A DNA stretch of 64,000 nt from an uncultured Lachnospiraceae bacterium (GTDB taxonomy: Bacteria; Bacillota; Clostridia; Lachnospirales; Lachnospiraceae): contig CANRIG010000004.1 in NCBI GenBank assembly GCA_947630595.1, positions 1 through 64,000 on the forward strand, given 5' to 3'. This document shows, in pieces, positions 35,259 through 42,885 of the stretch (the stretch's first letter is position 1; every line of letters starts with the position of its first letter). The position numbers were made by a program, and so were the translations under genes. The notes under the pieces are model-generated. The model was not told the DNA's origin, ran no database searches, and was given only the letters and a program-made list of their open reading frames with translations.

Positions 35259-36587
35259 GTGGAGGAAGCATTACTGAAACGGGTCATGCCGCACAGCGTG
35301 GAAGCGGAGCAGTCGGTGATCGGCGCCATGATTATGGATCGGGATGCGGTCACGGTGGCCTCAGAGATGCTGGATGCCGAAGACTTCTACCAGAAGCAGT
35401 ACGGCATCCTTTTTGAAGCGATGGTGGAACTCTACACGGAGGACAAGCCGATCGACCTGATCACCCTGCAGAACCGCCTCAGGGAAAAGGGCGTTCCGCC
35501 GGAAGTGAGCAGCCTTGAGTTTGTCCGGGATATGATCACGACAGTTCCCACCTCGGCCAATGTAAAATACTATGCCCAGATCGTCTCCGAGAAAGCGCTC
35601 CTGCGCCGTCTGATCAAGGTAAACGAGGAGACTGCGGCCGCCTGCTATGCGGGCACGGAGCGTCTGGAGGACATTCTGGACGGGGCAGAAAAAAATATTT
35701 TCAATGTGCTTCAGCGCCGCGGCGGCGAAGATTTTGTGCCGATCAAGGAGATCGTGCTCAACGCGCTCGATAAGATCGAGGCGGCCAGCCGCTCCAAGGG
35801 AAACGTCACAGGTCTGGCGACCGGATTTATCGATCTGGACTACAAGACATCCGGGTTTCAGCCCTCGGATCTGATTCTGATTGCGGCCCGCCCGTCCATG
35901 GGCAAGACCGCTTTTGCGCTGAACATCGCGGAGTATATGGCGTTCCGCAACAACCAGACGGTAGTGATTTTCAGCCTTGAGATGTCCAAGGAGCAGCTGG
36001 TGAACCGTCTGTTTTCGCTGGAATCCCGCGTGGATTCCCAGCTGCTGCGCACGGGCAACCTCAGCGACGGCGACTGGGCAAACCTGATCGAGGCGGCCGG
36101 CACCATCGGCCGTTCCAATCTGATCATCGACGATACGCCCGGCATCTCGGTTTCCGAGCTGCGCAGCAAGTGCCGGAAATACAAGCTGGAGCACAATCTG
36201 GGCATTATTATGATCGATTACCTGCAGCTGATGCAGAGCAGCCGGCGTTCGGAGTCGCGGCAGCAGGAGATTTCGGATATTTCACGTTCGCTCAAGGAGA
36301 TTGCGAGGGAGCTGCAGGTGCCGGTGGTGGCGCTGTCGCAGCTGTCGCGCGCGGTGGAGCAGCGCCCGGATCACCGGCCGATGCTCTCCGACCTGCGTGA
36401 GTCCGGAGCCATCGAGCAGGATGCGGACGTGGTGATGTTTTTATACCGCGACGACTATTATCATCCGGACACGGATAAAAAGGATGTGGCCGAGGTGATC
36501 ATCGCCAAGCAGAGGAACGGCCCCATCGGCACGATCGAGCTGGCATGGCTGCCGCGCTTTACAAAATTTGCCAATATGAGAAAATAG
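35259..36587 (+). CDS. dnaB: Replicative DNA helicase
   Basis: The 442-aa hexameric helicase unwinds DNA at the fork. The N-terminal primase-interacting domain begins near MPHSVEAEQSVIGAM. The RecA-like core has Walker A ARPSMGKTAFALN near 208, Walker B IIMIDYLQLM near 316 and arginine-finger region SDLRESGAIEQDAD near 380. GTG 35259 has AGGAGGGG at 35248-35254; the open frame begins at 35241. Confidence 0.96.
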   Translation: MEEALLKRVMPHSVEAEQSVIGAMIMDRDAVTVASEMLDAEDFYQKQYGILFEAMVELYTEDKPIDLITLQNRLREKGVPPEVSSLEFVRDMITTVPTSANVKYYAQIVSEKALLRRLIKVNEETAAACYAGTERLEDILDGAEKNIFNVLQRRGGEDFVPIKEIVLNALDKIEAASRSKGNVTGLATGFIDLDYKTSGFQPSDLILIAARPSMGKTAFALNIAEYMAFRNNQTVVIFSLEMSKEQLVNRLFSLESRVDSQLLRTGNLSDGDWANLIEAAGTIGRSNLIIDDTPGISVSELRSKCRKYKLEHNLGIIMIDYLQLMQSSRRSESRQQEISDISRSLKEIARELQVPVVALSQLSRAVEQRPDHRPMLSDLRESGAIEQDADVVMFLYRDDYYHPDTDKKDVAEVIIAKQRNGPIGTIELAWLPRFTKFANMRK

Positions 36588-36640
36588 CAGGTCTTTTTCG
36601 GTAAGATTCTTCATATATATGTAGGAGAGGGGAGAATCTT

Positions 36641-37369
36641 ATGGACGGAAAAGAGTATTCGGTTTCGGAGGCAGTGCAGATTTCGGGCGTTCCGTCGCAT
36701 GTGCTGCGCTACTGGGAAGAAGAACTGCATCTGCCGATCCGGCGGACAAGCCAGGGACACCGCGTTTACAGTGAAAAGGATATTGAGCTGTTCCGCAAGG
36801 TGAAAAAGCTGAAGGATAAGGGCATTCAGCTTCGGGCGATCCGCGTGCTTCTGGAGTGCTCTCAGGAGGATGCGCTGGACCTGGGGCTCGGCGAGCAGAT
36901 TCGCGAGATTGACAGCGCGACGGCGGATGACGGTGTGCCGACGGACGGTACTGTGGTAGCAGATAGCGGCGAGACAGCGAATCATATTGAGGCGGCGGGT
37001 GACAATGCGTCAGCGGACGGTACTGTGGCGGCAGATAGCGGCGAGGCAGCAGACAGGGATGCCGCAGCGGACGGCAGCGGGCCCGCAGAGCAGGAGGGCG
37101 GTCCTCAGTTTTGTGAGATTGTGACGGTGGAGCGGGAGCCGGATCATCTGGAACAGTTCGAGGCGATTCTGCGCCGCCTGATTCAGGAAATTGTGGAGGA
37201 ACAGAACGAAAAGCTGGAACAGGCAATGGCGGAGCGCTTCCGCGAGGAGGCGGAGAATTTGTATCTCCAGTATTATCAGATGATGCGGGAGGCGGCCGCA
37301 GCGCGGGAAAGCGGGCGGAAACACGGAAAGCTGCGGAGGCTGCTGGAGGCGCTGCTGGGCGACCGGTAG
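36641..37369 (+). CDS. MerR-family transcriptional regulator
   Basis: The 242-aa protein has an N-terminal MerR winged-helix (YSVSEAVQISGVPSHVLRYW, then RRTSQGHRVYSEKDI). A spacer (about 92-158) with two degenerate ADGTVVADSGETA repeats precedes a coiled-coil C-terminus. The effector domain lacks metal-binding cysteines, so the signal is unknown. The last codons (LLEALLGDR and stop) are copied twice downstream. GGAGAGGGGAG lies before ATG 36641. Confidence 0.88.
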   Translation: MDGKEYSVSEAVQISGVPSHVLRYWEEELHLPIRRTSQGHRVYSEKDIELFRKVKKLKDKGIQLRAIRVLLECSQEDALDLGLGEQIREIDSATADDGVPTDGTVVADSGETANHIEAAGDNASADGTVAADSGEAADRDAAADGSGPAEQEGGPQFCEIVTVEREPDHLEQFEAILRRLIQEIVEEQNEKLEQAMAERFREEAENLYLQYYQMMREAAAARESGRKHGKLRRLLEALLGDR

Positions 37370-37515
37370 CCGCGTTGCTGTAAAACAATATGCGACATAC
37401 AGACTGGTATTGTTGGAGGCACTGCCGGGCAATCATCAGCAGCTTTGCTGCAGGATGACAGCAAGCGCAGGTATTGCCGGAAGTGTTGCTGGACAATTGA
37501 CAGCTATATTGAAGT
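37341..37515 (+). repeat. Three degenerate 64-70-bp repeats spanning the merR stop
   Basis: Units begin at 37341 (coding, includes TAG stop), 37411 and 37475, each opening with TGCTGGAGGCGCTGCTGGGC or a variant. The downstream copies would read LLEALPGN and LPEVLLDN-like in the matching frame. They fill the first half of the intergenic gap after merR. Confidence 0.8.
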
Positions 37516-37532
37516 AAAGTAAATATATAAGC

Positions 37533-37640
37533 AAGAGGGGCTGGCGTAAAATGCGAACAGCCCCTCAGTTCTGAGGGGCTGGGAAGTCCAAGTGGGGTCG
37601 CCCACTTTGCTTCGCGCCATGCCTGTGCGCATGGCGTCAC
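37533..37640. repeat. Three-hairpin structured intergenic element
   Basis: Three perfect hairpins follow one another: CAGCCCCTCAG/CTGAGGGGCTG (37558-37581), AAGTGGG/CCCACTT (about 37590-37607) and CGCCATGC/GCATGGCG (about 37615-37636). An extra GAGGGGCTG at 37535 could pair alternatively with the first arm. No long U-run follows, so it is not a simple terminator. It looks like a dispersed palindromic repeat, which needs a genome search. Confidence 0.5.
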
Positions 37641-37668
37641 TGCGTGCAGATTGACTATGTATGCGGAA

Positions 37669-37839
37669 TTATTCAGCAGAGATTGCGCCGGTCGGGCAAG
37701 CTGCTTCACAGGTGCCGCACTCAAGACAGACATCCGGATCGATTACGTACTTTCCATCGCCCTCAGAGATTGCATCTGCCGGGCACTCACCTGCGCATGT
37801 GCCGCAAGCTACGCACTCATCAGAGATTACATATGCCAT
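37669..37839 (-). CDS. 2[4Fe-4S] ferredoxin
   Basis: The 56-aa clostridial-type ferredoxin has both cluster motifs, CVACGTCAGECP near 10 and CLECGTCEAACP near 38, and is an electron carrier. The start at 37839 (MAYVISDECVACG) has AAAGGAGGAC upstream; the frame is open further, but that part is not conserved in the family. Confidence 0.96.
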   Translation of the reverse strand: MAYVISDECVACGTCAGECPADAISEGDGKYVIDPDVCLECGTCEAACPTGAISAE

Positions 37840-37985
37840 AATTGTGTCCTCCTTTTTCATTGTTTTCATCATTTTAATACAAATCCGGATAGAACACAAG
37901 CAGAAAAGAGAATTTTGCTTTGTATTTCTGTGGAAACACAGGAAAAAATTCTGATTTTTCCACTGGGATTTGTCGGAACAGCGCC

Positions 37986-38014
37986 TTGCATAATGCGGGA
38001 AAACGTATTATAAT
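37986..38014 (+). promoter_or_regulatory. Promoter for the DUF1858 gene
   Basis: TTGCAT (37986-37991) and a perfect TATAAT (38009-38014) are spaced 17 bp, 36 bp upstream of the GTG start. Confidence 0.75.
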
Positions 38015-38049
38015 GTGTCCATGATTAACCGGCAAAGGAGGGAATACAA

Positions 38050-38268
38050 GTGGCGGATCAGGTTACCATTACCAAGGACATGACGATCGGTGAGATTCTG
38101 GGAATCAATCAGGGGCTGGCTCCTGTCCTTATGGCAGGCGGCATGCACTGCGTTGGCTGCCCGTCCTCACAGATGGAGACGCTGGAGGAGGCTGCTATGG
38201 TGCATGGGATCGAGCTGGACGTGCTTCTGGCGAGACTGAATGCATTTTTGAAAGCGCTGGAGGAGTAA
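38050..38268 (+). CDS. DUF1858 domain protein
   Basis: The 72-aa protein starts at GTG 38050 behind AAAGGAGGG. It has the DUF1858 pattern: [20 protein letters not shown], then [19 protein letters not shown] with two cysteines. These small proteins resemble the N-terminal domain of iron-sulfur-repair (RIC/ScdA) proteins and may bind a metal or cluster. Function unproven. Confidence 0.9.
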   Translation: MADQVTITKDMTIGEILGINQGLAPVLMAGGMHCVGCPSSQMETLEEAAMVHGIELDVLLARLNAFLKALEE

Positions 38269-38311
38269 AATTTCGATACTCTGGCAATAAAATTTCAGAT
38301 AAAACAGAAAC

Positions 38312-38367
38312 ATGCCATAAAACCGCAGATGCCGTCGACCGGCAAATGGTTTTATGGCATATTTTTT
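38312..38367. terminator. Bidirectional terminator with nested hairpin
   Basis: A perfect 13-bp stem (ATGCCATAAAACC at 38312-38324, GGTTTTATGGCAT at 38348-38360) encloses a smaller TGCCG/CGGCA hairpin and is followed by ATTTTTT. It lies between the DUF1858 gene and the convergent DUF2284 gene. Confidence 0.9.
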
Positions 38368-38405
38368 CAGTCTCTTTACCTTGTCATGCCGGGTGTCGCA
38401 TGACA

Positions 38406-38927
38406 TCAGGAGAAGCAGAACATGCTGAAGAATGGGACCAGGTTCGGTCCGCAGTCGTATTCCATGCCGCATTTGTCCGCCAGATCTTTGACAAAGATGC
38501 AGTAGGCGGACATACAGGAGAACTGCAGATTCGGGAACCGGCAGGGCTCTCCTGAGGTGATGGCGCAGGGATTGCAGAGACTGCACCCGCTGGCCCCGAC
38601 CATCAGCCCCGTCTTTTGTGTTTGTTCTATAAACTGGCGGGTCAGTTTGTTGTGCTTTCCTTTTGCGGACTTGGTGAGACTGCCGTCTAACGGGTCTATG
38701 TCCCAGAGCGTCTGCAATACGATGGCTTTTGACCATTTCAGAATCTTTTCTTTCATTTGTTCTGTGGTGCCGCAGTCCGGCGGGCAGGCGTAATTGACGC
38801 CGTATTTGCCGCAGAGGTTTTCCTCGCACAGCGGCCGGAAGGCGGGATTGAATACGATGTCCTTTGTATCTATCAGCGCTGCGTTTGCGAACCCCATTTC
38901 CAGAGCCATATCCAGTAACTGTTCCAT
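38406..38927 (-). CDS. DUF2284 metal-binding protein
   Basis: The 173-aa protein is cysteine-rich: CGKYGVNYACPPDCG near 40, CSLCNPCAITSGEPC near 118 and CMSAYC near 138. This fits the DUF2284 family of predicted metal- or cluster-binding proteins. GGGAGAAAAAG precedes the start at 38927; the frame is open to 39023. Function unknown, but neighbouring redox proteins suggest iron-sulfur biology. Confidence 0.9.
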   Translation of the reverse strand: MEQLLDMALEMGFANAALIDTKDIVFNPAFRPLCEENLCGKYGVNYACPPDCGTTEQMKEKILKWSKAIVLQTLWDIDPLDGSLTKSAKGKHNKLTRQFIEQTQKTGLMVGASGCSLCNPCAITSGEPCRFPNLQFSCMSAYCIFVKDLADKCGMEYDCGPNLVPFFSMFCFS

Positions 38928-39029
38928 ATCTTTTTCTCCCGAAATGTATTGTGATGGTCTGCCTGCAGACGGCGGGCAGAAATTCTGCACATCAGTATAA
39001 CACACAAAGCAGTGAAATTCCACATGGTT

Positions 39030-39130
39030 TTGTATACTGCCTCAGTTTTACACCTGTCTCAGTTTTGTGCCCTGCTTCAACAGTTTTGCATCTGCCGCAG
39101 TTTTGCGCTCTGTTTCAATAGTCTTGCGTG
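39030..39130 (-). repeat. Degenerate 17-21-bp tandem repeats
   Basis: Five or six units share CAAAACTG followed by a short G/C-rich piece (minus strand reading), for example CAAAACTGCGGCAGATG. They lie between the stop of the ParE-like gene and the DUF2284 gene. There are no unique spacers, so this is not a CRISPR array. Confidence 0.7.
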
Positions 39131-39166
39131 TTCGATAATGGCTGTTTTGCGATACTTCTTCTATGA

Positions 39167-39499
39167 TTATATAAGCGAAAAACCAAGTTTTAAAATAGAA
39201 AGCCAATCACTTTTCGCATACAGGAATCTTATGATCGTGACCTGCCGGGCTTCTTCTGAGATGATATAGAAAGCAAGGTAATTACGAATCTGTATAAAAC
39301 GAACTCCCCAGGAGGCAAGGACTTTATCCTCTACGAGCGGATGCTTTTGTGGAAATTGAGACAGAGAGCTGATTTGTTCTTCTGCCTTGTCGAGCAGATG
39401 GTCTGCAGCCTGTGGATTTTTTAAACTGAATTCAATATAATCCGCCGCATGGCTCAGATCTCTTTCTGCTGCCAGAGTAATATGCAGGGTATAATTCAT
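39167..39499 (-). CDS. ParE/RelE-family toxin
   Basis: The 110-aa protein has the RelE/ParE pattern: LAAERDLSHAADYIEFSLKN near the start, a helix with ISSLSQFPQKHPLV, then VRFIQIRNYLAFYII and VTIIRFLYAKSDW. The conserved basic/aromatic end is typical of plasmid-stabilisation toxins. It overlaps the antitoxin gene by four bases. Gyrase inhibition or mRNA cleavage is possible. Confidence 0.9.
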   Translation of the reverse strand: MNYTLHITLAAERDLSHAADYIEFSLKNPQAADHLLDKAEEQISSLSQFPQKHPLVEDKVLASWGVRFIQIRNYLAFYIISEEARQVTIIRFLYAKSDWLSILKLGFSLI

Positions 39500-39759
39500 C
39501 TTTTACGCCCTCTCCTTATATCTGACATGGCTTCAGAAAATGGGCGGGTATTGCCGGCGGCAACATCCTCCAGACCTTCCTGAATTAAGCCATATAACTC
39601 GAAACGTCCCATAAGTTGCTCGTATGCCTCGATACTCATTACGGCGAGATCGCCTTTCCCGTTTTTTGTAATGAAAACAGGTTCGGAATAGTCGTGGCAG
39701 AACTTGGAAATCTCATTGTAACTGTTGCGTAAGTCTGCGCTGGAACGAATGGTTGGCAT
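39496..39759 (-). CDS. Phd/YefM-family antitoxin
   Basis: The 87-aa antitoxin has the Phd/YefM start (MPTIRSSADLRNSYNEISKF), the EPVFITKNGKGDLAVMSIEAYEQL core split over residues 26-49, and an acidic/basic C-terminal tail that should wrap the toxin. GGAGGTG precedes the start codon. It binds its own promoter palindrome in related systems. Confidence 0.92.
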   Translation of the reverse strand: MPTIRSSADLRNSYNEISKFCHDYSEPVFITKNGKGDLAVMSIEAYEQLMGRFELYGLIQEGLEDVAAGNTRPFSEAMSDIRRGRKR

Positions 39760-39773
39760 GACTGCACCTCCTT

Positions 39774-39812
39774 TATAAAGAAATTATACACAAATTTCTT
39801 TATAGAGTCAAG
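39774..39812 (-). promoter_or_regulatory. Phd/ParE promoter with 12-bp palindromic operator
   Basis: TTGACT (39807-39812) and TATAAT (39783-39788) on the minus strand are 17 bp apart. A perfect inverted repeat TATAAAGAAATT (39774-39785) and AATTTCTTTATA (39793-39804) with a 7-bp gap covers the -10 and the spacer, so repressor binding would block polymerase. Confidence 0.85.
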
Positions 39813-39957
39813 GGTACAGAAGTGGGAGACTGCATACATTGTATAGTGCGGCAATCCGTTCTGGCCGATCTGGAAGCATAAAACCCCTGAAATTCCGCAA
39901 AACGGAATTCAGTTTTGCACTCAATCCTCAAAGTTCCCAAACTCCCCAAAACTCCGC

Positions 39958-40003
39958 TTGCATTTTCCCGGTAGTATGCTATAATGAAAAAGAACATATG
40001 TTC
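39958..40003 (+). promoter_or_regulatory. SOS promoter with a perfect LexA (DinR) box
   Basis: TTGCAT (39958-39963) and TATAAT (39980-39985) form a promoter with a 16-bp spacer. Seven bases after the -10, at the likely transcription start, lies GAACATATGTTC (39992-40003). It matches the Firmicute LexA consensus GAAC-RNRY-GTTC at every position. It is 48 bp upstream of the radical-SAM gene. Confidence 0.85.
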
Positions 40004-40051
40004 GATTTAAAATAAGAAAATATTTTACAAACTATAAGAGGGGGACTGGGC

Positions 40052-41380
40052 ATGAGGCTTGCAGAGGGCAAGAGCATCTACGAAAAACTGGAAATCCTGT
40101 CGGATGCAGCCAAGTACGATGTGGCCTGCACCTCGAGCGGCGTCGACCGCGGAGGCAGCGGGCGGGGCATCGGGAACTGCTCGGCAGCCGGGATCTGCCA
40201 CAGCTTTTCAGCAGACGGCCGCTGCATTTCCCTGCTCAAGATTCTGTTTACAAACGAATGCGTATTCGACTGCAGGTACTGTGTGAACCGCTCCTCAAAC
40301 GACATCGAGCGGGTCGCCTTTACGCCGGAGGAGGTCTGCCGGCTGACGATTGAGTTTTACCGGCGCAATTATATTGAGGGTCTGTTCCTGAGCTCCGGCG
40401 TCCTGCGCAATCCTGCCTACACGATGGAGCTGCTGTACCAGACGCTGCGCAAGCTGCGGCAGGAGTACCATTTTGAGGGCTACATTCACGTCAAGGTGAT
40501 TCCGGGCGCGCCGCAGGAGCTGATTGAGCGCACCGGTTTTCTGGCGGACCGCATGAGCGTCAATCTTGAGCTCCCGACCGCGGAGAGCCTGCGCAGGCTG
40601 GCGCCGCACAAGAGCCGGCAGCGGATTCTGACGCCGATGCGCCAGGTGCAGCTTGCGCGCCGGGCCAATAAAAACGAGCTGGCGGTGTTTCGCAATGCCC
40701 CGCAGTTTGTGCCGGCGGGACAGAGCACGCAGATGATCATCGGCGCTACGCCGGAGAATGATTTCCAGATTCTGTCGGTGGCGGAATCGCTGTACCGGAA
40801 GTTTGAGCTGAAGCGCGTCTTTTATTCGGCGTTCGTCCAGGTCACGCAGGACGCGCTGCTGCCGTCCCTGCCGGGCGGGCCTCCGTTTCTGCGCGAGCAC
40901 CGGCTGTATCAGGCGGACTGGCTGTTGCGCTTTTACGGGTTTGAGGCCCGGGAGCTGCTGAGCGAAGCTCACCCTAATTTCAACGTATTTCTGGACCCGA
41001 AGTGCGACTGGGCACTCGCGCATCTGGAGCGGTTTCCGGTCGAGATCAACCGTGCGGATTATGATACGCTGCTGCGCGTGCCCGGAATCGGCCCGAAGTC
41101 TGCGCGGCGGATTGTGCGGGCGCGCAGGATGGGCAGTCTGGATTTTCCGGATCTGAAAAAGGCCGGCGTGGTATTGAAGCGGGCGATTTATTTTATCACC
41201 TGCAGCGGCAGGCAGATGTACCCTTTGAAGATGGAGGAGGATTTCATTCTGCGGAATTTGCTCCAGAGCCGGGAGACTGCACCGGCGGAGACCGCGACCT
41301 ACCGCCAGCTGTCTCTGTTTGACGCAGGGCAGATGCTGGGGCCTGTGCCGCCGCAGCTGCTGCAGACAGGTGTACAGTAG
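40052..41380 (+). CDS. Putative DNA modification/repair radical SAM protein
   Basis: The 442-aa protein has an N-terminal radical-SAM barrel with the cluster motif CVFDCRYC (C-x3-C-x2-C, near 70-77) preceded by LLKILFTNE. A C-terminal helix-hairpin-helix DNA-binding motif (LLRVPGIGPKSARRIVRARR, about 339-358) follows. This is the TIGR03916 (rSAM_link_UDG) group, genomically linked to uracil-DNA glycosylase and to the TIGR03915 protein that follows here. A LexA box controls it. The reaction is unknown. Confidence 0.9.
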   Translation: MRLAEGKSIYEKLEILSDAAKYDVACTSSGVDRGGSGRGIGNCSAAGICHSFSADGRCISLLKILFTNECVFDCRYCVNRSSNDIERVAFTPEEVCRLTIEFYRRNYIEGLFLSSGVLRNPAYTMELLYQTLRKLRQEYHFEGYIHVKVIPGAPQELIERTGFLADRMSVNLELPTAESLRRLAPHKSRQRILTPMRQVQLARRANKNELAVFRNAPQFVPAGQSTQMIIGATPENDFQILSVAESLYRKFELKRVFYSAFVQVTQDALLPSLPGGPPFLREHRLYQADWLLRFYGFEARELLSEAHPNFNVFLDPKCDWALAHLERFPVEINRADYDTLLRVPGIGPKSARRIVRARRMGSLDFPDLKKAGVVLKRAIYFITCSGRQMYPLKMEEDFILRNLLQSRETAPAETATYRQLSLFDAGQMLGPVPPQLLQTGVQ

Positions 41381-41445
41381 GTTAGCATGCAACCGGTTGG
41401 TGTGCTGCAGGTTAGTATGCAGCAGACTGGTGTATTTTGAAGAGG
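41362..41445 (+). repeat. 30-bp repeats spanning the radical-SAM gene stop
   Basis: The end of the gene (GCAGACAGGTGTACAGTAG and GTTAGCAT) recurs about 30 bp later (TTGGTGTGCTGCAG and GTTAGTAT) and partly again near 41424 (ACTGGTGTATTTTGA). The stop TAG is inside the first unit. Confidence 0.75.
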
Positions 41446-41453
41446 GATAGAAC

Positions 41454-42227
41454 ATGATTATTTTTCAGTGTGAAGACAGCGTGGACGGGATTTTCTCGGC
41501 GGTATACGACGCCTGGGATAGCGGGCTCGGACACGCCAACGTGGCGCTGCGGCTGCAGACGCAGGCGGATCTGGAACTGTTTGCGGAGTACCGCATGGTG
41601 CCCACGGATGCGGACAAGGCAAAAAAGGTAGCACGCTCAGTGCGGGCGAAGATGGGCATGGACGCCTATCAGACGATCTGGCAGGCGGCGCTGTCGGCGG
41701 ACCCGGGCAAGGCGGAGCATATTTACCGGGTGCTTGTCCGCGGCATGTCGGCGCGCACGCCGGCGACGGAGGCGCGGCGGCTGATCTGGGGCCTGCAGGA
41801 CAAGGATGTCTGCCGTATTTTCGAGCTGTCGCGTCGAACCGGGAACGAGGCCAGGCGCTATATCGAATTTGTGCGCTTCCGCGAGCTGGAGAACGGGGTG
41901 TTGTATTCGGAGATTCAGGCGGAGAATCAGGTGCTGCCGATGATCGGAACGCACTTCGCCGACCGTTTTCCCAACGAGGATTTTATGATATACGACGTCG
42001 GGCACAACGACTGCCTGATTCACGGCCGCGCCCGCCCGTGGTTTATCCTGCGCGACACCAGGCCGCAGCCGGAGGCCGGGGAGAGGCTGTCGGAGCATGA
42101 GCAGGAGATGCAGCAGCTCTGGCGAAATTTCTGCAGAAGCATCTCCATCGAGGCCCGGGAGAACCGCCGTCTGCAGCAGCAGTTCTGGCCGCTGAAGTAC
42201 CGCCGCTGGATGACGGAGGGGCAGTGA
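41454..42227 (+). CDS. TIGR03915-family DNA metabolism protein
   Basis: The 257-aa protein begins MIIFQCEDSVDGIFSAVYDA and has the family core FVRFRELENGVLYSEI near 141, plus HFADRFPNEDFMIYDVGHND near 163. A C-terminal WRNFCRSISIEARENRRLQQ segment is followed by LKYRRWMTE. The family is always found beside the TIGR03916 radical-SAM protein and is thought to act in DNA repair; some members are fused to a glycosylase. AGAGGG precedes ATG 41454. Confidence 0.88.
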   Translation: MIIFQCEDSVDGIFSAVYDAWDSGLGHANVALRLQTQADLELFAEYRMVPTDADKAKKVARSVRAKMGMDAYQTIWQAALSADPGKAEHIYRVLVRGMSARTPATEARRLIWGLQDKDVCRIFELSRRTGNEARRYIEFVRFRELENGVLYSEIQAENQVLPMIGTHFADRFPNEDFMIYDVGHNDCLIHGRARPWFILRDTRPQPEAGERLSEHEQEMQQLWRNFCRSISIEARENRRLQQQFWPLKYRRWMTEGQ

Positions 42228-42352
42228 GATCGGAGAAAATGCGGCGAAAAAGGCCGAAAACCGGGGCATTTTCCACAAGGCCAAAATGCCCGCTTGTGCA
42301 AACCTGCTAAAATTGACGTGGCCGGACTGTGAAAAACAGACAGAATGATTCC

Positions 42353-42381
42353 TTGACGAATTGGAAAAGTCATGACATAAT
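42353..42381 (+). promoter_or_regulatory. Promoter of the HPr-like gene
   Basis: TTGACG (42353-42358) and CATAAT (42376-42381) are 17 bp apart. The following 70-base leader contains a short AACCT/AGGTT hairpin before the TTAGGAGG site. Confidence 0.7.
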
Positions 42382-42454
42382 GGCAAAAATCAAGTCACAT
42401 GTTGTTGAGGCACATAACCTGAAGTAAGAGGTTAAACGTTAGGAGGAATTCAAT

Positions 42455-42682
42455 ATGTTGGAGAAGAAAATCCGGCTGAACGCGATCAATGATGTCAGGG
42501 AATTCGTAAAAGAAGCTGAAAAATGTGAATTTGACGTAGATGTCTTTTATAATCGAATCATCGTGGATGCAAAATCGCTCCTTGGCGTGCTGAGTATGGA
42601 TCTGACGCAGCCGCTGACGGTGAAGTATTCAGCGGAGGACAGCCTTTTCGGCAAAGCGCTGGAGAAGTTTGCGATTGCGTGA
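42455..42682 (+). CDS. HPr-fold protein lacking the active-site histidine (Crh-like)
   Basis: The 75-aa protein aligns with HPr across CEFDVDVFYNRIIVDAKSLLGVLSMDL. The segment that should hold phospho-His15 and Arg17 (HARPA) reads INDVREF and has no His. The serine corresponding to Ser46 in KSLLGV is kept. The same combination defines Bacillus Crh, a regulator phosphorylated only by HPr kinase. It cannot carry PTS phosphate on His. A regulatory partner of CcpA is inferred. Confidence 0.8.
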   Translation: MLEKKIRLNAINDVREFVKEAEKCEFDVDVFYNRIIVDAKSLLGVLSMDLTQPLTVKYSAEDSLFGKALEKFAIA

Positions 42683-42715
42683 CACTGGAATAGAAAAGCA
42701 ATATAAGACAGAGAG

Positions 42716-42748
42716 CAGGCGGGCCTAAGGCGTTCGTCTGTTTTTTTT
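42716..42748 (+). terminator. Terminator of the HPr-like gene
   Basis: CAGGCG (42716-42721) pairs with CGTCTG (42735-42740), with an inner GCC/GGC pairing, and is followed by eight T residues. Confidence 0.75.
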
Positions 42749-42885
42749 GTGCCCGGAAAGACCCGCTTACGGGAAAGCGCGGCCCGGCCTGCCTTGTTTT
42801 CCCGCGCGGCCAGGGAAATGTGCTGGCAGATCGGGGAAAAGTGTATTATACTGAGAGCAGAAATGGTACAGAAAGCGGGAACAGC

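Noticed and set aside
24571-39130. CRISPR array at the short repeats (24571-24690 or 39030-39130)
   Set aside because: Units are imperfect and directly adjacent, with no unique spacers of constant length and no cas genes nearby.
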